Positions 1-8,945 of a stretch of DNA of 64,000 nt are shown piece by piece. Within the stretch, counting starts at the first letter, position 1. Every line of letters starts with the position of its first letter. A program made the position numbers and the translations under genes. The DNA is taken from the NCBI RefSeq assembly GCF_034931125.1, contig NZ_JAYGHM010000006.1:62001-126000 (forward strand), read 5' to 3'. The DNA comes from Rivularia sp034931125. Lineage in GTDB: Bacteria; Cyanobacteriota; Cyanobacteriia; Cyanobacteriales; Nostocaceae. The notes beneath the pieces were generated by a model. That model made no database searches and had not been told where the DNA came from. It saw only the letters and a list, made by a program, of their open reading frames with translations.

Positions 1-327
1 AGCAAGACATCTTGCTCCATCGTGAATTAATACTTGCTCTGCTTGAGATGGCAATGCCCGCAAACCATTGTAAACCGATTCTTGACGAGTAGAACCACCT
101 TGGATCAATTTTACTGGTTTGTTTAACTTCAACTGACCGATAATTTTCTCAAAGTCTTGCCAGTCATCCGGTTGAGAGATTATCCCAATCCAACTAACAT
201 GATTAGCTGCTGTCGCTGCTTGGATAGTCCAGCCAATTATCGATTGTCCCAGCAAATTTAATAGCAGTTTATTCCGGTCACTGTTCATTCTTCTACCGCT
301 TCCTGCTGCGGGAATTAATACATACAC
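1..327 (-). CDS. ispD: 2-C-methyl-D-erythritol 4-phosphate cytidylyltransferase, IspD (3' end cut by window)
   Basis: Reading leftward, the frame gives VYVLIPAAGSGRRMNSDRNK followed by a nucleotidyltransferase fold with HDGAR near the window edge. The glycine/arginine-rich CTP-binding loop AAGSGRRM close to the N-terminus is the IspD signature. The enzyme couples CTP to MEP in the plastid-type isoprenoid pathway, which feeds chlorophyll, carotenoid and tocopherol side chains. No ATG is in frame near the start; a GTG at 325-327 gives an N-terminus like other cyanobacterial IspD proteins, so I chose it. About 109 residues are visible, roughly half the usual 230; the rest lies off the left edge. 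It is divergent from the GT9 gene at 660. Confidence 0.85.
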   Translation of the reverse strand, partial: MYVLIPAAGSGRRMNSDRNKLLLNLLGQSIIGWTIQAATAANHVSWIGIISQPDDWQDFEKIIGQLKLNKPVKLIQGGSTRQESVYNGLRALPSQAEQVLIHDGARCLA

Positions 328-375
328 TTTAATAATTCCTCGATTTAAATCAATAATATTTTTTATCGAACTTCG

Positions 376-598
376 GGGGATGAGAGGATGGGGACAAGGG
401 GACAAGGGGACAAGGGGACAAGGGGATAGGGGGATAGGGGGAAAGATTCCTAATCTAAAATCTAAAATCCAAAATCCTATAACTCCTCACTCCCAACTCC
501 TAACTCCTAACTCCTAACTCCCAACTCCCAACTCCCAACTCCTAACTCCTCACTTACAATCCAAAATCCCATGCTCAATTCTCAATTCCCAATTCTTA
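376..598. repeat. Short tandem repeat tract between ispD and GT9 gene
   Basis: Consecutive blocks of GGGGACAA units, then AATCTAAA/AATCCAAA units, then heptamer CTCCTAA/CTCCCAA units fill most of the divergent spacer. They are typical short tandem repeats of filamentous cyanobacteria. I see no gene in the tract; the promoters of both flanking genes must lie at or beside its edges. Confidence 0.85.
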
Positions 599-659
599 AT
601 TGCAAATTGTCTCCCTATCTTCCCTTAAAATAAATAGCCAGTAAGCGTAAATAAATAAT

Positions 660-1601
660 ATGCGAATAGTAGCCCTTGTCCCTGGTGGAATAGGCGAACA
701 AATTCTATTTTTTCCGACCCTAGACAATCTCAAGCGGAAGTATAATACATCTCGCATTGATGTGGTATGTGAACCTTCCTCTAAGGCTGCTTACCGGGTA
801 AGTAAGTCTGTAGACGATTTACTAGCGTTTGATTTCAAAGACCGTAACAGTATGGCTGATTGGGGTAACTTGATCGGTACAATCAGAGATCGCGAATATG
901 ATATTGCGATTACCCCATCAACAAGCTGGTTGAATGGCTTGATGCTGTGGTTGAGTGGTATCAACACGCGGGTTGGTTTTAAGGGAGATAGTTCTTTATT
1001 TTTTAATCGTGTTGTACCCCAAAACAAGCAGCAGTATGCAGCTTATATGTACTGCGATTTGCTTCAAGGGTTAGGGATTAATTCTAGTTGTCCGGAACTA
1101 GAAATTAATGTACCAAAACCAGATATTGAATGGGCAACTTCTGAGCAATTGCGTTTGGGAGTTAAAGATACGGGCTATATTTTGGTTGTTGATGGTTTAT
1201 TTAATGCTGATAATTCTTACCCAGCAAAACAATGGCTATCCCTGATTCAAGATTTTAAGGAAAAGCAACCAGATATGCCTGTAGTGGTTGTTTCTAAACC
1301 GGATAATCAAGATTTACTGCGTGTTCTCAAACTAGCAATACCGGATATCAAGGAAACTTTTCCCGATAATATTGGTAAATTAGCTGGTGCGATCGCCGGA
1401 GCTAATTTAATGTTGTGTACTGATAGTCCGCTAGTGCAACTAGCTGTATTTTTACAAACCTACACCATTGCTTTATTCGGCTCAACTGAACCAACCAAAT
1501 TATTACCTCAAAGCGATAAATTTATCGCGATTAAATCGAATACCGGCATCATGGCGGATATTCAACCAGCAACCATTTTAGAAAAAATTTGGCAAGGCTA
1601 A
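660..1601 (+). CDS. Glycosyltransferase family 9 (heptosyltransferase-like) protein
   Basis: 313 residues. The start MRIVALVPGGIGEQILFFPT is the typical GT9 N-terminus (R-x-G/P-GGIGD-like loop). The second Rossmann half has the ILVVDG strand near residue 173 and the C-terminal nucleotide-sugar region ending in ALFGSTEP near residue 275. Family members transfer ADP-heptose or related sugars to lipopolysaccharide cores at the cytoplasmic face. In cyanobacteria, which often lack heptose cores, the donor is uncertain. It stands alone, divergent from ispD, with a good terminator downstream. Family assignment is firm; substrate is unknown. Confidence 0.82.
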   Translation: MRIVALVPGGIGEQILFFPTLDNLKRKYNTSRIDVVCEPSSKAAYRVSKSVDDLLAFDFKDRNSMADWGNLIGTIRDREYDIAITPSTSWLNGLMLWLSGINTRVGFKGDSSLFFNRVVPQNKQQYAAYMYCDLLQGLGINSSCPELEINVPKPDIEWATSEQLRLGVKDTGYILVVDGLFNADNSYPAKQWLSLIQDFKEKQPDMPVVVVSKPDNQDLLRVLKLAIPDIKETFPDNIGKLAGAIAGANLMLCTDSPLVQLAVFLQTYTIALFGSTEPTKLLPQSDKFIAIKSNTGIMADIQPATILEKIWQG

Positions 1602-1659
1602 GTTTTAATTTTCGATTCAGGGAAAGCTAACAAAGCAAAATTCCATACAACTATTGCAG

Positions 1660-1697
1660 CACTGGGTATCAAAAAAAATACCTGGTGTCGTTTTTTT
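1660..1697 (+). terminator. Rho-independent terminator of the GT9 gene
   Basis: CACTGGGTAT (1660-1669) pairs with ATACCTGGTG (1678-1687) through two G-U wobbles, with an A-rich loop. Seven T residues follow at 1691-1697. It lies 59 bases after the stop codon. Confidence 0.6.
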
Positions 1698-2712
1698 GCA
1701 TCTACCTGATAAGTAGCCATTATTTTAATTTTCAAATCCTTTTCAAAAAACTATTATATTTGTTATTTACAATACAAAATATTTTGGTAACGCAATGAAA
1801 TTATTTATTTGTGAATAAAGTGTTTTATCCGAGTTTATTAACAAAGATTATTCTACGCCAAACAAAATTAAATTTTTCTTGTCAGAAAGTTAACCATCAA
1901 CTTTAGTTGATACAAAAATTCATATTCTAAAACTATAAAATTATGTTTTAATAAATATCCGTCTTACAAAAAGTTGTATTAAAAAATACAATTAAGCTAC
2001 TTTTTGACAATCAGTTTACTTCAAGTAACTAGGCTTTTTATAAGCAGTTTGAACGCAATTAAATGAGCGTGATCGGAGAACTAAATGTATCAAACACTAA
2101 TTTTTATAAATTGGCTCTATGGCTTACTGGTAAATCAATACATAATTCAAGGGGGTTAAGCCCCTCAATATAAAAGCAGAAGTATCTATTAAGCTATAAA
2201 CCTTAGTTCAAGGTTTGTCTGGCGACTAAATTTTTTACTTAAAAAGAAAACTTTGATTGAGATAGATTATAAATGTTAAATAGAATACATCTGATTATAG
2301 AATATTGCCTAAATAAAAAAGCATCTTGTTTAAGAAATGAATTTATCTGTCGGCTGTAAATGGCTTGAGACCTAAGTTAATCCGCTGTTTTAAAAAAAAA
2401 ATATTTTTTTTTGGTCAGAATGTTAGTTTCATTTCATTTTGGGGAATGATAAATCAGAAGTAAATAAGATGACCTGCATCTAGTCTTAACCAAAAGTTAT
2501 TAATAGTAGTGCTAGTCAGTCACTACGAACAAGATGACTTGGTTCTTAAGGTTGGTGATAGTGGAGAAAAGCTAATTAGCTTTATGTATCTTAACTATCA
2601 AAGTTAGCAAGGCATTTTTAAATTGAATTCCTAGAAGCCAAAAGGTTTTGAGTTAACAGCTAGCTTGAAGTTTTGTAACCTTTATTAGTCAACATCTAAT
2701 TGTTAGCAATTA
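1698..2712. other. AT-rich gene-free stretch of about 1 kb
   Basis: No convincing gene, tRNA or repeat family is visible. Only short chance-like frames occur, such as one of 36 codons at 2063-2173 with no ribosome binding site. A small GGGG/CCCC hairpin lies near 2151-2164. The length is unusual for this window, so it may hold regulatory DNA or an unrecognised RNA ahead of the gene at 2894. Confidence 0.4.
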
Positions 2713-2817
2713 ATGGCAAATCAATTTACAGATTTAAATGTAAGTTCAGCGATTGATACAAACAATATTCCTTGTGAAAGATGTACGAATAAAGGTAAAA
2801 GCGATAAATTCTTTTAG
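2713..2817 (+). CDS. Possible 34-residue CxxC micro-protein
   Basis: An ATG frame encodes MANQFTDLNVSSAIDTNN followed by IPCERCTNKGKSDKFF and a stop. The C-terminal half has one CxxC pair and is basic; the N-terminal half is hydrophilic and leader-like. There is no clear Shine-Dalgarno sequence. It lies 76 bases upstream of, and in the same direction as, the unrecognised gene at 2894. It could be a real small protein, a peptide precursor, or chance. I do not recognise a family. Confidence 0.3.
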   Translation: MANQFTDLNVSSAIDTNNIPCERCTNKGKSDKFF

Positions 2818-2893
2818 CATGAACAACTCTTTAGCTGTTAAGTATGTGAAACCACCACATTTAAATGATTAACTAAATATAAGGAAAGAAATA

Positions 2894-3664
2894 ATGGCGA
2901 TTCAGTTACATAGCTTAGTTATTAGTAAGAAGCGTTATATTCAAGTAGAGAGTCTACCTCATCATCTCACAGGTATCTATAAAAAAATGATGCTTGACTC
3001 TCAAAATATTCCGTTATGGCAATTTTCCGATACGGAAAGCGCATATTATGAAAATGAAGAAGACGGAACCATTACTTTTTATCAATCTGTAAGCACCGAA
3101 ACGGCAAGCCCTGGGATTTGGACTTACATGATGTATGAATGTCCCGAAGGTGGAGAAGGTGTATTTACGGACTCATCTTTTAATACAAGCATTCAACCCT
3201 TAAAAGAATTATTCGCGGGTAAAAAGCTGGAGAAATCCGCTGTAGATATTTATGAATATTTACAATATAGATATAGCGATAATGATTATTTAGATATTGA
3301 AATTCCGTCGGGTTGGAATAAAATAGTTGGAATCAAGATAGCCGATGTGCTGTTAGAAGAATATAAAGCATTTAAATCGACATCTATTTTTGCAGAAGGT
3401 GTGGGGAAGCGGTACGCACAAATAATATTAGATGAATTTATCAAAGCCGGTGAAGAAATTATTCAAAATGGCAAGAGATTAGAAGATTTTGAATCAGACC
3501 AATACGATATATTAAATAAAATTTATATTGATGATATGGCTAAATCGATTGTTGAATATAACGACTATCGTATTTGGCAAGCAGCTTTACCAACTAAATC
3601 AAAAGCTGTTGAGTATGCTTTTAATACTGCATTAAGCCTGATATCTCGCATTCATCAGAGTTAA
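2894..3664 (+). CDS. Uncharacterised 256-residue soluble protein
   Basis: I do not recognise this gene. The start is well supported by AAGGAAAGA about six bases before ATG. The protein is acidic, has no signal peptide or membrane segment, and looks mixed alpha/beta in the first half (residues 1-130, many aromatic residues such as FYQSV and WTYMMYECPEGGEG) and mainly helical in the second half (150-256). A stretch FAEGVGKRYAQIILDEFIKA near residue 165 looks amphipathic. It stands alone after a very long spacer, preceded by a CxxC micro-ORF, and is followed by repeat debris. No function is proposed. Confidence 0.7.
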   Translation: MAIQLHSLVISKKRYIQVESLPHHLTGIYKKMMLDSQNIPLWQFSDTESAYYENEEDGTITFYQSVSTETASPGIWTYMMYECPEGGEGVFTDSSFNTSIQPLKELFAGKKLEKSAVDIYEYLQYRYSDNDYLDIEIPSGWNKIVGIKIADVLLEEYKAFKSTSIFAEGVGKRYAQIILDEFIKAGEEIIQNGKRLEDFESDQYDILNKIYIDDMAKSIVEYNDYRIWQAALPTKSKAVEYAFNTALSLISRIHQS

Positions 3665-3791
3665 TGTGAAATTAACCTGGTTTAAGCAACTTTGGGGGTT
3701 AAAGTCCTCTGCTTTTACAAGCAGCACGTTTTGCGTCGGTGTAAAATCCCCTTTGCAAAACTTAATTACGAATTACGTTCACCTTTGTGTG

Positions 3792-3828
3792 TTCCCGTTC
3801 ACCGCAAGGTGTCCCGTAGGGAAGGGTA
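3792..3828. repeat. Interspersed palindromic-mosaic repeat, copy 1
   Basis: TTCCCGTTCACCGCAAGGTG continuing through TCCCGTAGGGAAGGGTA is present here and again, apparently identical, at 25273-25309. A related inverted version is near 28580-28614. The rest of 3665-4056 holds similar debris (TTACGAATTACG units) and no gene. Confidence 0.75.
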
Positions 3829-4056
3829 TTACGAATTACGAATTATTTTAACTTCAACCGCAAGAAGTCTCACTCCGTATTCTTTGAATCGGTGTTGAGA
3901 TTAATTGCGGACAGAATTTATGGTATTATTCAAAATGTAGGTGTAAATCAATTAAATGCAGAAATGCAGCCTACAAGATCAAAAAACAATTTAGTAGAAA
4001 GTCCGTAGGGCATACGGCTTAAAAGCTCAGTAAATGTCTTCATAGAAGAGTCGCTG

Positions 4057-4192
4057 AGAAGCCTACAGTTACTCGAAGAGAAGTGTAGGTATGTCACGCC
4101 CTCCCCAACTAATGGAGAGGGAAATAATATTTTTCTTTCTTTTTTTTAGTCAGAAGCCTACACTTGCTCAAAGAGAAGTGTAGGTACGTCAC
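4057..4192. repeat. Pair of ~41-bp direct repeats, each a hairpin (4057-4097 and 4152-4192)
   Basis: Both copies read AGAAGCCTACA...GAGAAGTGTAGGT.CGTCAC or a close variant, differing at only a few positions. Each contains CCTACACTT/AAGTGTAGG-type inverted arms that can form a stem. The second copy touches the stop codon of crr6 and could act as its terminator on the minus strand. The copies are 95 bases apart. Confidence 0.7.
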
Positions 4193-4662
4193 AGCATTGC
4201 AAATAGCTCATCATCTAAGTCATAACCCAGCAACTTTGCCATTGACTTGATTCGAGATTGACTGGGGATATTTTGTTGTTCCAGCCAATCCTTCAAGACA
4301 AAGGTTTTGTGCATGATAAAAATTTCTAAAGCTTCGGGATTGTATTGAATACCTTCTTTAGAATTAAACTGATGTGGAACCAATACAGCAGCATAGCGAA
4401 CAAATTCTCCCGATTGCCAATCGAGAAAAAATGGTAGCCACGGGTATTTAGCATCCAAACGGATAAACCACAGCCGTACTTCTGGAATTTCCGAGAGTTC
4501 CCGTGGGTCTCCCGGTTCTAAATCATATTGAACATCAAAGCGTAACTGTTGTTCGCTCGATGCAATATTATCAAGCGCCAGAATTTTATCAATTACCGTT
4601 GTCGCAGGAGACAAATCCAAACTGTTGATAGATAACTTCGGAAGTGTAATAGTGAAAGTCAT
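4189..4662 (-). CDS. crr6: CRR6-family NdhI maturation factor
   Basis: 157 residues from ATG at 4662. AAGG five bases upstream supports this start over a TTG eight codons earlier. The core, with RFDVQYDLEPGDPRELSEIP, RLWFIRLDAKYPWLPF and IQYNPEALEIFIMHK, matches the CHLORORESPIRATORY REDUCTION 6 family (DUF1817). In chloroplasts and cyanobacteria this soluble factor is needed to assemble NdhI into the hydrophilic arm of the photosynthetic NDH-1 complex. It is a single gene with a hairpin repeat at the stop codon. The assignment rests on remembered family sequence; length fits. Confidence 0.8.
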   Translation of the reverse strand: MTFTITLPKLSINSLDLSPATTVIDKILALDNIASSEQQLRFDVQYDLEPGDPRELSEIPEVRLWFIRLDAKYPWLPFFLDWQSGEFVRYAAVLVPHQFNSKEGIQYNPEALEIFIMHKTFVLKDWLEQQNIPSQSRIKSMAKLLGYDLDDELFAML

Positions 4663-4772
4663 TGCCCTTACATTTAGCTTTGACAATTTACACTAGCACC
4701 AATTAGGATTTTGGATTTTAGATTTTGGATTTAAAAGCGGATAATTTTAGATTAATACCCATAAATAATGTA

Positions 4773-4795
4773 GAGACGTTGCAGTGCAACGTCTC
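4773..4795. repeat. Palindromic hairpin of the AGAGACGTTGCA family
   Basis: GAGACGTTGCA (4773-4783) and TGCAACGTCTC (4785-4795) form an 11-bp stem around one base. A related perfect palindrome lies at 8357-8382, so this is an interspersed hairpin family. Confidence 0.6.
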
Positions 4796-4860
4796 CCCGT
4801 AATTCTATTGGTATCGATGATTTAATAACTGGTTAACTGGTTTCTAGATTCTGGCTAGGA

Positions 4861-4955
4861 ACCCTCCTAAGAAGGCTCTGCCTTTGGGTACTTGACAAGA
4901 GGCAGAGCCTCTGTGTAGGCATTCCCAGCCGGAGACTGGGAACGAGACAAGTCAA
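4861..4955. repeat. Interspersed repeat with GGCAGAGCC and CCCAG...CTGGGAACGAG motifs, copy 1
   Basis: The block contains AAGGCTCTGCCT, AAGAGGCAGAGCCTC and CCCAGCCGGAGACTGGGAACGAG-type motifs, with several nested inverted repeats. A diverged second copy lies at 44596-44731. It sits between the convergent 3' side of the protease gene and crr6's promoter side. Confidence 0.65.
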
Positions 4956-4970
4956 TACCCTAGCCTCAAC

Positions 4971-7196
4971 CTAACTCAACCACTTGTGATACAAAGCATT
5001 ATCACCACCGATCGCAAATATATCGAGACGGCATTGCTCTGAAGATACGGCAGCAGGAGCGGAGATTGCTGTTCCACCGAGGTTCTCCCATTCACTCGCA
5101 GTGGTTCCGCAAACTTTGCGGTGTATAGCATTATCAGCACCGACAGCAAATACATTAATCCGGTTGCTACCCCCAGTTACTGCGGGGGAATATAACCATA
5201 AACCACCCAAGCTTTCCCAATTGCTCCAAGCAGTACCGTTCCAAGATTTGCGGTATATCGCATGGTCGCAACCTCGAATAAATATCTCAAGGTTGCCTTC
5301 TTGTAAAGAAACTGCTGCTGGGGTACCCAAACTAATACCACCCAAAGAAAGCCATTCACTCCAACATTGACCGTTCCAGAATTTGTGCCAAACGGCATTG
5401 TCAGCAGCAACGCTAAATACATCAAGTCGGTTGCGACCCCAACTAGTAGCTGTTACACCGTGCTTGCATAAACCCCCTAAGTCTTCCCATTCGCTCCAAG
5501 ATTTACCGTTCCAACATTTACGCTGCAATGTACGTTCTTGAGAGATGATAAATAGATCGATATTTTGTTCGTCACGGGACAATACCGCAGGGGTTCCCAA
5601 ACTAAACCCGTCTAGCTTCTCCCACTCGCCGGGATTTTTGTCTTCGTGCCAAGATTTACGATAAATGGCGCTGTCTCCACCGACAATAAAGGCATCAAGA
5701 TGATTGGACTCAGTAGAAACCACCGCAGGTGCATAAAAGCTGTTACCTCCCCAACTTTCCCATTCGTGCCATTTTGGCTGTTGGGGTAATAACTGGTCAA
5801 AAGCGGCTTTGGCTTGAATAATTCCAGCACCGGAATGATGATCGAAACCGGGTTCTCCAATATTTTTTGCAGTACTCTTGAGGGCTTCTTTAGCTTCTTG
5901 TTGGTTTAGGTCTGATTTGGCTTGCTTGAGCAACGCTACTATACCAGCAGCGATCGGACAAGCCGCAGAGGTGCCGTTATCGCTAGCGAAGTAACCTTTA
6001 AAATGACTCACCGAGCAAAAATCCGGTTTGTTGGGGTCTAAAGATGCGGGTCCTTGGCTGCTATAACCAATAAACTGCTCTTCTTTATTCACTGCACCAA
6101 CGGTCATTACTAAAGGATGTCCGTTTGCACCCCAAATGCTTTTACCGGAACCAACATCGGTACCGCATCTTTGAGAGGGACAGCTTCCTCCACAGTTACC
6201 TGCTGCGAATAAAACTAAAATACCTTGCTCGATCGCCTCTACAACTTTACGGGTGAAAGGATGTTCGGGATTGCTGGCATAAAACTCGTCCCAGCTTGCT
6301 TGGTAAATTCCCCAACTGTTGGTAAGAACATGGGGTGTACCGTCGATTTGATACTGTTTGATTGCCCAATCGAATACTTTTAAAGCATTGGATATAGAAT
6401 CACCACCGGAAATCCGACAATCGTAGAGTTTGGCTGCGGGTGCCATTCCTAATACATCGGTTGCGGACATATTACCGTGTTCGCCCCATTCTTTGGCAGT
6501 AGTTCCCCAGTCGGATGCGGGACCACCAATGACGTTCTTGACGCGACGAATGGTTTCTGAAGCACCAATATCGCGACCTTCAGCAGTTATACCACCATCA
6601 ACAACGCCAACAACAATACCTTCTCCTTTGAAACCAGCCGCCCAAATTTGGTCAGCACCGAAATACTTGGCTACATCGGTGATGGTTCCTTTGGCTGTGG
6701 TTGGTTCGCAATCACAGGTACCGATGGGACAATTTTGCGCTCCATCCATCGGTGCGACTAAATCTTTGCTTTTTTCTAATAACGGAATGTCAAAGGGTGC
6801 AATGGGAGTATCTTTGTAAACTTTGATGACGTTAGATTGTGATTCTAATTGCTGAATATCGTTTTCTTCTACCATCCCCCGCACAATAACCGTTTCTTCG
6901 TTATTAGCCTGTAAGTTAGATAGTTGCTCGCTACTGGGGTTAATTGTTATCGGTTCGTAGCTGGTGTCAAATCTGAAACTACTGACATTGATTTGTGCAG
7001 CCGTCCGAGATGCAGCCAATACACCTTGATTGCTAGGAACGCGCAATTCTACCAAAACTTTCTGCATATGTCCGTAAGAAGAAGACGCATCCATATCGCT
7101 GCTAGGCATGGGGCGGGGTGCAGATGGCGAATTCATATCTAGGGAAGGCATTCTGCGCGGAGAATTATTAAAACCACCGTTAACATTGCTCTGCAT
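4971..7196 (-). CDS. Subtilisin-family (S8) serine protease with C-terminal six-repeat lectin-like propeller
   Basis: 741 residues from ATG at 7196, preceded by AGGGTG. Residues 1-45 are Met/Pro/Ser-rich with MPSxDM repeats; 46-130 resemble a propeptide; a Cys-rich NCPIGTCDCEP segment is near 155-165. The S8 catalytic domain follows: Asp in VVDGGI (about D200), His in EHGN (about H240), oxyanion Asn in AAGN (about N334) and Ser in GTSAACP (about S410). From residue 475 six repeats of about 45-48 residues follow (W-W-SLGG...PA.V...L.IF..G.D.A.Y.K.W), like DUF346/PLL-type sugar-binding beta-propellers. There is no classical signal peptide. The family suggests a protease aimed at glycosylated or surface targets; the target is unknown. 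Confidence 0.85.
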   Translation of the reverse strand: MQSNVNGGFNNSPRRMPSLDMNSPSAPRPMPSSDMDASSSYGHMQKVLVELRVPSNQGVLAASRTAAQINVSSFRFDTSYEPITINPSSEQLSNLQANNEETVIVRGMVEENDIQQLESQSNVIKVYKDTPIAPFDIPLLEKSKDLVAPMDGAQNCPIGTCDCEPTTAKGTITDVAKYFGADQIWAAGFKGEGIVVGVVDGGITAEGRDIGASETIRRVKNVIGGPASDWGTTAKEWGEHGNMSATDVLGMAPAAKLYDCRISGGDSISNALKVFDWAIKQYQIDGTPHVLTNSWGIYQASWDEFYASNPEHPFTRKVVEAIEQGILVLFAAGNCGGSCPSQRCGTDVGSGKSIWGANGHPLVMTVGAVNKEEQFIGYSSQGPASLDPNKPDFCSVSHFKGYFASDNGTSAACPIAAGIVALLKQAKSDLNQQEAKEALKSTAKNIGEPGFDHHSGAGIIQAKAAFDQLLPQQPKWHEWESWGGNSFYAPAVVSTESNHLDAFIVGGDSAIYRKSWHEDKNPGEWEKLDGFSLGTPAVLSRDEQNIDLFIISQERTLQRKCWNGKSWSEWEDLGGLCKHGVTATSWGRNRLDVFSVAADNAVWHKFWNGQCWSEWLSLGGISLGTPAAVSLQEGNLEIFIRGCDHAIYRKSWNGTAWSNWESLGGLWLYSPAVTGGSNRINVFAVGADNAIHRKVCGTTASEWENLGGTAISAPAAVSSEQCRLDIFAIGGDNALYHKWLS

Positions 7197-7888
7197 TTTT
7201 ATCACCCTGTTAAATAGTTAAGACTTGAAATTACGGTTATCTACTTGTTTAAAAAAACTCAGCAAATACCGTTAAGTAGATGTGCTTATTTATTGATAAG
7301 TTCGCGACAAGTATTACTTGCGGCTGCTATTCGAGATGCTTTACAGACATTATGTAAATACACCAGTCTATATGAGAATAAGTAGATATACGGAAAAATA
7401 AATCTTGGGTCTTAATCTTCAGTAGAAACCACAGTTGTTTTAGTTTTAAATCATGAAAAGTAATGGCGATCGCGCTTAGATTTAGAGATGTCTAATTATT
7501 TACACTCAATAGCGGTAAAAGGGAAAAAATATAAAAATGCTAGCTCAGTATGATTACTGTGAAGAAAGCTAATTGTAAATACTGAAGCGTTAAACTGTAA
7601 AGACGTAACGATGTAGCTCTAGTCAAACAAACAACATAAGTTATTGCTGTGTAATACTAAATCTACCTTCGAGTAGACGTTTGTAATGATTTTAAGCTAA
7701 AGTGGTAATGAGTTTATTTTAGATTAACTGGTGACAAACTAGACTTTAGCAAGCTTTCAAGAGTTCCTTTTATCGCTCCGTGTCTTTGTAGATGTGAAGT
7801 AGGAAAATATGAGTAAATGATAATAAGTGAAATTACTTTTATATTTGCATCTATGAAAAAATAAACTTTAATAGTTAAAAATAAAAAT
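7197..7888. other. Divergent promoter region of protease gene and perR
   Basis: About 690 AT-rich bases with one HIP1 site near 7465 and no gene or repeat tract that I can support. It must hold the promoters of both flanking genes. Confidence 0.5.
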
Positions 7889-8332
7889 ATGCAAAAACAA
7901 CCATTATCTACAAAACCAATTCGTTCGCTAGAAGACGCAATTGAAAGATGTCAAACTTTGGGTATGCGAGTTAGTCGTCAGCGTCGTTACATTTTAGAAC
8001 TTTTGTGGAAAGCAAACGAACATCTTTCCGCTCGTGAAATTTACGACCGGCTGAATTTGGAAGGTAAGGAAATTGGACATACATCTGTTTACCAAAATTT
8101 AGAAGCGCTATCAAGCGGGAGCATTATTGAATGTATCGAGCGCTGTGACGGACGTTTATACGGAAATATCAGTGATTCTCACAGTCATGTCAACTGTTTA
8201 GATACGAATCAAATTTTAGATGTTCATTTGGAATTACCTGAAGAAGTTATTCGCTGTGTGGAAGAACAAACAGGAGTTAAAATAACGGATTACAGCGTGA
8301 ATTTCTATGGGTATCGTGAACCGCAGGATTGA
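7889..8332 (+). CDS. perR: Fur-family regulator, PerR/FurC type
   Basis: 147 residues. The winged-helix domain (1-90) has MRVSRQRRYILELLWKANEH and REIYDRL...HTSVYQNLEAL, the Fur DNA-recognition helix region. The C-terminal half has the metal-binding segment DSHSHVNC. It closely resembles, as remembered, Anabaena FurC, the peroxide-sensing PerR that represses peroxiredoxin and catalase genes. The CxxC pairs of a structural zinc site are absent or reduced (one Cys in HVNC, others in ECIERC). FurA or Zur are less likely. It is monocistronic with a palindrome just after the stop. Confidence 0.75.
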   Translation: MQKQPLSTKPIRSLEDAIERCQTLGMRVSRQRRYILELLWKANEHLSAREIYDRLNLEGKEIGHTSVYQNLEALSSGSIIECIERCDGRLYGNISDSHSHVNCLDTNQILDVHLELPEEVIRCVEEQTGVKITDYSVNFYGYREPQD

Positions 8333-8356
8333 TGCTCGTCTATCGTCGAAATTATC

Positions 8357-8382
8357 TAGAGACGTAATATATTACGTCTCTA
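8357..8382. terminator. 26-bp perfect palindrome after perR, likely terminator
   Basis: TAGAGACGTAATA and its exact reverse complement lie back to back 24 bases after the perR stop. The downstream T tract is weak (ATTTTGG). It belongs to the same hairpin family as 4773-4795, so it may be a mobile palindrome used as a terminator. Confidence 0.45.
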
Positions 8383-8945
8383 CAATTTTGGAATCGGGTT
8401 TGTTACGTTAATTTAAACTAATATTCATAACAATTAAATCGCTTCATCAGTCATGTTTTTGTGAGATTATATTTATCTACTTCAGGTAATCTATTATTAA
8501 ATATTTAAGTTTATGTTATGGCTTTAGCCTTCCCTATATTACAACACTAATTATTTTGGATTTTGACGAAAAGGGATTCTAGTCGTAGGCTTAACTAAAC
8601 GGTATTGCTATATAAGTAAATATTTCTTGTCGTTCATAAGGCAATAACTTAAATAAGTCAAGTCATAATTTATCAAAATGAAATAAACTGTATTTTAACT
8701 TAATCATATTTAAAACTCCCTTGCTTCAAACTAAAAAATAGGGTATTTGTTTGAGGATTATTCTTCATTTAAAGCATTTGTGCTAATATCCTTTTTGTAA
8801 ATAATATATATATTTTAAATCAAACAATATTGATTCAAGAGACATAGACAATTAATACCGAAATCAGTAATAGATTCGTTGTAGGGTAACTTGGTATTTT
8901 AATTAATTTACCCGCGAACATTAAATCTACAAAAATTGATTAATT
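8383..8945. other. AT-rich spacer, no gene seen
   Basis: About 560 bases between perR and the DUF1445 gene. I find no convincing frame, tRNA or repeat tract. Confidence 0.5.

Noticed and set aside
3666..3898. Two overlapping 61-68-codon frames after the gene at 2894
   Set aside because: They are made of interspersed repeat sequence and repeat-unit translation.
6430..6819. 129-codon open frame on the plus strand
   Set aside because: Shadow within the subtilisin catalytic domain coding region; no start signals or domain.
2713..7196. A peptide-maturation cluster made of the micro-ORF, the unknown gene and the subtilisin
   Set aside because: No modification enzyme, and crr6 plus repeats lie between on the other strand; the grouping is not supported.
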